Shown: piece after piece, positions 58,824 through 64,000 of the stretch | Layout: each line of letters begins with the position of its first letter | How positions within the stretch are numbered: position 1 is the stretch's first letter | Source of the DNA: Actinomadura cremea | Lineage (GTDB): Bacteria > Actinomycetota > Actinomycetes > Streptosporangiales > Streptosporangiaceae | Direction: 5' to 3' | Length of the DNA: 64,000 nt | Assembly: GCF_014648495.1 (NCBI RefSeq) | Contig: NZ_BMRF01000004.1 | Span: forward strand, 1-64,000 | Program-made: the position numbers and the translations under genes | Notes under the pieces: model-generated | What the model was told of the DNA's origin: nothing | The model's input: only the letters and a program-made list of their open reading frames with translations | Database searches by the model: none

Positions 58824-59000
58824 GTGGCGGGCCTCGCCGCGGCGATGGACGTCGCCGCCCTGATCTTCTTCGGCTGGTGCGCGGCGGAAATGCGCCGGAA
58901 CCGGGACGAACCCGACGGCGACGCCGGGAAGTCGGCCGCGCTCGCGCTGATCGGCGTCAGCCTGCTCCTGCTGTCCGTCCCGCTGTGGGCCCTGCCGTAG
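58824..59000 (+). CDS. Small two-helix membrane protein
   Basis: A GTG at 58824 with ggaaggggaa upstream opens 58 codons ending at TAG 58998-59000. The product has two hydrophobic helices (VAALIFFGWC at about 10-21 and ALIGVSLLLLSVPLWAL at about 41-57) joined by a charged linker (EMRRNRDEPDGDAGK). It overlaps the 3' end of cbbR tail-to-tail by 44 bp. The codon pattern and clear ribosome site support a real gene. Similar short helical hairpins exist in actinomycetes as uncharacterised proteins. Function unknown. Confidence 0.65.
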   Translation: MAGLAAAMDVAALIFFGWCAAEMRRNRDEPDGDAGKSAALALIGVSLLLLSVPLWALP

Positions 59001-59910
59001 CCGCACCGGGCGCCGCGGGCGCACCGGGCGCACCGGGGGCCGCCGGCGCGGCCGTCCAGCCCGGCGCGTCCAGCAGGTGCCGGACGAACAGCAGCGTCGT
59101 CGCCGTCGGGGCCGCACCGCCGACCGCGTGCCACGGCCGCTCCAGCGGCATGTCCGGGGCGTGCACGACGACGAGGCGGCGGGCGTCCAGCTCGGCCCCG
59201 ACGGCGTCCCGCGACACCAGCGCCGCCCCCAGCCCGGCCGCCGCGCCCGCGATCACCGCGCCGTTCGAGCCCAGCACCAGCCGGGGCGGGGACGCGTCCC
59301 GTTCGGCCAGGTAGGCGTCGGCGGCGGCCCGCGTCCCCGACCCCGGCTCGCGCATCACCCACGGCGTCCGGTCCAGCGCGAAGCCCGCGGCGACGTCCGG
59401 CGCGGCGACGACCACGAGCTCGTTCGGGCGCCGCGCCAGGACGGTCGCGGCGACGTCGGCGGGCGGGCGCCCGGCCAGCACCAGATCGGCCTCGTGCGCG
59501 GCGAGGCTGCTCCACACCTGGCGGCGCGGCCCCACCTCCAGCGTCAGCTCCACCTCCGGCCACCGCGCCCGGAACGACGCCAGCAGCTCGGGCAGGATCT
59601 GGTCGGCGGCCGTGGTCACCGCCGCGAGCCGCAGCGGCCCGCGCCCCGGATCGGCCGCCCCGCGCGCCGCCGCCCGGCCCTCCTCCAGCAGCCCCAGCAC
59701 CTGCCGGGCGTAGCCCGCGTAGACCGTCCCGGCCGGGGTGAGCCGGATCCCGCGCCCCACCCGCCGGACGAGCGGGACGCCGAGGTCCCGCGTCAGCGCG
59801 GCCACCGCCGCCGACACCGCCGACTCGGTCACGTACAGCCGCCGCGCCGCCGCCCGCACCGACCCCGTGTCGGCGAGCGCCACGAACGTCCGCAGCCGCG
59901 CCTCCGTCAC
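58957..59910 (-). CDS. cbbR: LysR-family regulator, probable CbbR
   Basis: This is a 317-residue regulator. The winged helix is at about 1-60 (LRTFVALADTGSVRAAARRLYVTESAVSAAVAAL). The effector domain follows (PLRLAAVTTAADQILPELLASF). The C-terminal 30 residues are Ala/Gly/Pro repeats, longer than usual. The GTG start faces the cbbL gene 199 bp away across two 10-bp direct repeats. The position is that of CbbR, which activates cbb operons in other autotrophs in response to sugar-phosphate and redox signals. The name is by position. Its stop overlaps the small membrane gene. Confidence 0.85.
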   Translation of the reverse strand: MTEARLRTFVALADTGSVRAAARRLYVTESAVSAAVAALTRDLGVPLVRRVGRGIRLTPAGTVYAGYARQVLGLLEEGRAAARGAADPGRGPLRLAAVTTAADQILPELLASFRARWPEVELTLEVGPRRQVWSSLAAHEADLVLAGRPPADVAATVLARRPNELVVVAAPDVAAGFALDRTPWVMREPGSGTRAAADAYLAERDASPPRLVLGSNGAVIAGAAAGLGAALVSRDAVGAELDARRLVVVHAPDMPLERPWHAVGGAAPTATTLLFVRHLLDAPGWTAAPAAPGAPGAPAAPGAATAGPTAGRTAGAG

Positions 59911-59931
59911 GCCCGACCTCCTCGATCAACC

Positions 59932-59962
59932 GAACACTTGACGGTCACCATAGAACACTTGA
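59932..59962. promoter_or_regulatory. Two direct repeats in the cbbR-cbbL intergenic region
   Basis: GAACACTTGA occurs at 59932-59941 and 59953-59962, 21 bp apart (two helical turns), with a CTTGATG...CATCGCAAG near-dyad just after. LysR regulators bind such spaced sites between their gene and target. They are likely CbbR sites controlling cbbLSX and cbbR. Confidence 0.55.
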
Positions 59963-61542
<1,580 letters not shown>

Positions 61543-61543
<1 letters not shown>

Positions 61544-61971
61544 TGCGGATCACTCAAGGCACCTTCTCCTACCTGCCCGACCTCACCGACGAGGAGATCA
61601 CCCTCCAGGCGGGCTACGCCCTCGCCCAGGGGTGGCCCTGCTCGGTCGAGTTCACCGACGACCCGCACCCGCGCAACGCGTACTGGGACATGTGGGGGCT
61701 GCCGATGTTCGACCTCGCCGACCCCGCCGGCGTCCTCTACGAGATCAACGAGTGCCGCAGGGCGTACCCGTCCCACTACATCCGGCTGAACGCCTACGAC
61801 GCCCGCTACGGACGGCAGACGACCGCGCTCTCGTTCATCGTGCAGCGCCCGCCGGTCGAGCCCGGATTCCGCCTCGACCGGCAGGAGACGTCCGACCGGC
61901 GGATCCGGTACACGCTGCACTCGTACGCGGCCGACCGTCCCGAAGGCGAGCGGTACGGAGCCGAACGGTGA
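61543..61971 (+). CDS. cbbS: RuBisCO small subunit
   Basis: This is a 142-residue protein. [22 protein letters not shown], then [13 protein letters not shown] and [17 protein letters not shown] are red-type small-subunit signatures. The ATG shares a base with the cbbL stop. It caps the L8 core and is needed for full activity. The C-terminal tail after residue 110 is longer than green-type enzymes, as in red-type members that build a barrel over the central pore. The stop overlaps cbbX (GTGA). Confidence 0.95.
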
Positions 61972-62957
61972 CCGAAAGGCCCGCCTTCGGCATGCGCGAG
62001 AACGGTACGAGCGGTGCGAACCGGACGGACCGTCCGGACGGCCGGACCGGCTCCCCGGCGGAATCCTCGCCCTCCGCCGGGGAGCCCCTCCCCCCGGACG
62101 CCCGCGTCGACCTCGCGAAGGAACGCGCCGACTCCCACATGGACGACGTCCTGGAGGCCCTCGACGCCGACCTCGTCGGGCTCGCACCCGTCAAGACCCG
62201 CATCCGCGAGATCGCCGCGCTCCTGCTCGTCGACCGCGTCCGCGCCCGCTTCGGCATCGACTCCGGCCGCCCGAACCTGCACATGTGCTTCACCGGCAGC
62301 CCCGGCACCGGCAAGACGTCCGTCGCCGTGCGGCTCGCCGAACTCCTGCACCGCCTCGGCTACATCCGCCGCGGCCACCTCGTCCCCGTCACCCGCGACG
62401 ACCTCGTCGGCCAGTACGTCGGGCACACCGCGCCCAAGACCAAGGAGGTCCTCAAGCGCGCGATGGGCGGCGTCCTGTTCATCGACGAGGCCTACTACCT
62501 GTACCGGGCCGAGAACGAGCGCGACTACGGCCAGGAGGCCATCGAGATCCTGCTGCAGGTCATGGAGAACCAGCGCGACGATCTCGTCGTCGTCCTCGCC
62601 GGCTACAAGGACCGCATGGACTCCTTCTTCGCCTCCAACCCCGGCATGAGCTCCCGCATCGCCCACCACATCGACTTCCCCGACTACGAACCGGACGAAC
62701 TGGAGGCCATCGGGCACATGATGATGCGGCGCGAGGGCTACGCCCTCGCCGCCGAGGCCGAACCCGTCTTCCGCGACTACCTCGACCGGCGCCGCGTCCG
62801 GCCGCGCTTCGCGAACGCCCGGTCCGTCCGCAACGCCGTCGAACGCGCCCGCCTCCGGCACGCGAACCGCCTGCTCGACCGTCCGGGCGAGGTCGGCCGC
62901 ACCGACCTCACCACCCTCCACCCGGAGGACTTCCTCGCCAGCCGCGTCTTCCGGTAG
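61968..62957 (+). CDS. cbbX: RuBisCO activase CbbX (AAA+)
   Basis: This is a 329-residue AAA+ protein. Walker A is GSPGTGKT (about 110-117), Walker B VLFIDEA (about 169) and sensor/arginine-finger residues lie in the later MSSRIAHH region. The first 45 residues are disordered. CbbX hexamers pull the C-terminal tail of red-type CbbL to free inhibited sites, using ATP and ribulose bisphosphate as activator. The GTG overlaps the cbbS stop, making one translated cbbLSX unit. Confidence 0.95.
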   Translation: MTERPAFGMRENGTSGANRTDRPDGRTGSPAESSPSAGEPLPPDARVDLAKERADSHMDDVLEALDADLVGLAPVKTRIREIAALLLVDRVRARFGIDSGRPNLHMCFTGSPGTGKTSVAVRLAELLHRLGYIRRGHLVPVTRDDLVGQYVGHTAPKTKEVLKRAMGGVLFIDEAYYLYRAENERDYGQEAIEILLQVMENQRDDLVVVLAGYKDRMDSFFASNPGMSSRIAHHIDFPDYEPDELEAIGHMMMRREGYALAAEAEPVFRDYLDRRRVRPRFANARSVRNAVERARLRHANRLLDRPGEVGRTDLTTLHPEDFLASRVFR

Positions 62958-63026
62958 GAAGCGGTCACCTCGTGCCGAGGGGATGACCCCCGCATGTCCT
63001 AGTGTTGAGAACATCGACATGATGAT

Positions 63027-63947
63027 GTGGGGGAGAAGTTGCTGAACCCAGAGGATCTGTACGAGCTGGACACCGACTTGCCGGAGATGTCCGGGCCGGT
63101 GCTGCTGCACAGCCTCGACGGCTTCGTGGACGCCGGATCCACCGGGCAGCTCGTGCGCGAGCACATCCTGGACGCCCTGGAGCACCGGGTCATCGCCCGC
63201 TTCGACGTCGACTCGCTGATCGACTACCGGGCCCGGCGGCCGCCGATGACGTTCGACCGCGACCACTGGGCGGCCTACGAGGCCCCCGAACTGGTCGTGC
63301 GGCTCGTCCACGACGAGGCCGGCACCCCGTTCCTGCTGCTCAGCGGGCCCGAGCCTGACCGGCTCTGGGAGGGGTTCACCTCGTCGGTCCTGCACCTGGT
63401 CAAGCGGCTCGGGGTGGGGCTCGTCGTCGGGTTCCACGGCATCCCGATGGGCGTCCCGCACACCCGACCGGTCGGGATCACCTCGCACGCCACCCGGCCC
63501 GAGCTGATCGACCGCGGGACGTGGTTCGACAAGGTGCAGGTGCCCGGCAGCGCCGCCGGGCTGCTGGAGCTGCGGCTCGGCGAGGCGGGGCAGGACGCGG
63601 TCGGGCTGGCCGTCCACGTGCCGCACTACCTGTCGCAGTCCGCCTACCCGGCCGCCGCCGTGGCCGCGCTGGAGGCGATCATCGCCGCGACCGGGCTCGA
63701 ACTGCCGATCGACTCCGTCCGCCGCGCGGCCGCCGCCACCGACGCCGAGATCGCCGAGCAGGTCGAGGGCAACGACGAGGTGGAGAAGGTCGTGCGGGCG
63801 CTCGAGCAGCAGTACGACGCGTTCGCCGGTGCCGCCGAGCGCGACAACCTGCTCGCCGAGTCGCAGGACATGCCGACCGCCGACGAGCTCGGCGCGCAGT
63901 TCGAGCGGTTCCTCGCGGAGCAGGACGGGCCCGAATCGTCCCCGTGA
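63027..63947 (+). CDS. PAC2-family protein (proteasome assembly chaperone-like)
   Basis: This is a 306-residue soluble protein. LLNPEDLYELDTDLPEM, then LLHSLDGFVDAGSTGQLVREHIL and later GVGLVVGFHGIPMGVPHTRP are typical of actinobacterial PAC2-family proteins. PAC2 proteins relate to eukaryotic proteasome assembly chaperones; the mycobacterial member is uncharacterised. The start is unsettled: GTG 63027 is used and a TTG at 63039 lies behind ggagaag. It follows the cbbLSX unit by 69 bp but is probably a separate gene. The C-terminal helix is acidic (RDNLLAESQDMP). Confidence 0.85.
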   Translation: MGEKLLNPEDLYELDTDLPEMSGPVLLHSLDGFVDAGSTGQLVREHILDALEHRVIARFDVDSLIDYRARRPPMTFDRDHWAAYEAPELVVRLVHDEAGTPFLLLSGPEPDRLWEGFTSSVLHLVKRLGVGLVVGFHGIPMGVPHTRPVGITSHATRPELIDRGTWFDKVQVPGSAAGLLELRLGEAGQDAVGLAVHVPHYLSQSAYPAAAVAALEAIIAATGLELPIDSVRRAAAATDAEIAEQVEGNDEVEKVVRALEQQYDAFAGAAERDNLLAESQDMPTADELGAQFERFLAEQDGPESSP

Positions 63948-64000
63948 CGGCCACCGCGCATGCCCGCCGGGCCCCTGGGTAGGCGAGCCTCCGAGAGGGG

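Overview
The window is high-GC DNA dense with GTG starts and GTGA/ATGA/TGATG stop-start overlaps. Its marker genes are typical of Actinobacteria: a FasR-FabD-FabH-ACP-FabF block, homodimeric AceE, the DUF3145/DUF3052/DUF5998 families, an AhpE-type peroxiredoxin and a Pat-type acetyltransferase. A filamentous actinomycete of the Streptosporangiales/Thermomonosporaceae kind (Actinomadura-like) is the best guess, but nothing in the sequence fixes the genus. I see no rRNA, tRNA, CRISPR, insertion sequence or prophage.

Layout. 1-6.3 kb: a tightly coupled STM4015(x3)-STM4014-STM4013-STM4012-STM4011 operon (leucine-rich proteins, ATP-grasp, alkaline-phosphatase-fold hydrolase, two radical SAM enzymes). 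It has no established function and ends at an 18-bp-stem terminator. 6.3-9.3 kb: a DUF6745 protein with a small partner, and a ThrE-type exporter. 9.4-17 kb: a RecQ helicase with a phosphoribosyltransferase-like tail, a LysR regulator behind a 20-codon leader ORF, a PfkB sugar kinase, and a GNAT/acyl-CoA-synthetase fusion with an eroded ATP-grasp. 17-20.2 kb: DUF5998, a phosphodiesterase and a sulfurtransferase. 20.2-25 kb: a subtilase / ECF sigma / small protein / TPR-CHAT protease operon, a possible stress or conflict module. 25.3-30.8 kb: DUF3145 and the type II fatty-acid synthase operon with its FasR regulator. 30.9-36.3 kb: acyltransferase, secreted hydrolase, a two-component pair and a PHP-domain protein.

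36.3-46.2 kb: a secreted esterase, a complete Liv-type ABC importer, 3-hydroxybutyrate dehydrogenase, a GAF/PucR regulator and an epoxide-hydrolase-like enzyme. The two divergent promoters bounding this block share an ATGTG...CACAT dyad, suggesting one regulon for uptake and oxidation of hydroxyacid-type carbon. 46.3-47.5 kb: a WYL regulator and a VOC protein. 47.6-54.5 kb: AceE, DUF1918, YjbQ, DUF3052, AhpE-type peroxiredoxin, a zinc-ribbon protein and a K+ channel. DUF3052 and AhpE beside aceE also occur in mycobacteria.

54.6-63 kb: Calvin-Benson genes. Phosphoribulokinase is followed by a two-component system, a trans-acting enoyl reductase and a small membrane protein; then a divergent CbbR faces red-type cbbL-cbbS-cbbX. 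All RuBisCO catalytic residues that I checked are present, so CO2 fixation is plausible. A PAC2-family protein closes the window.
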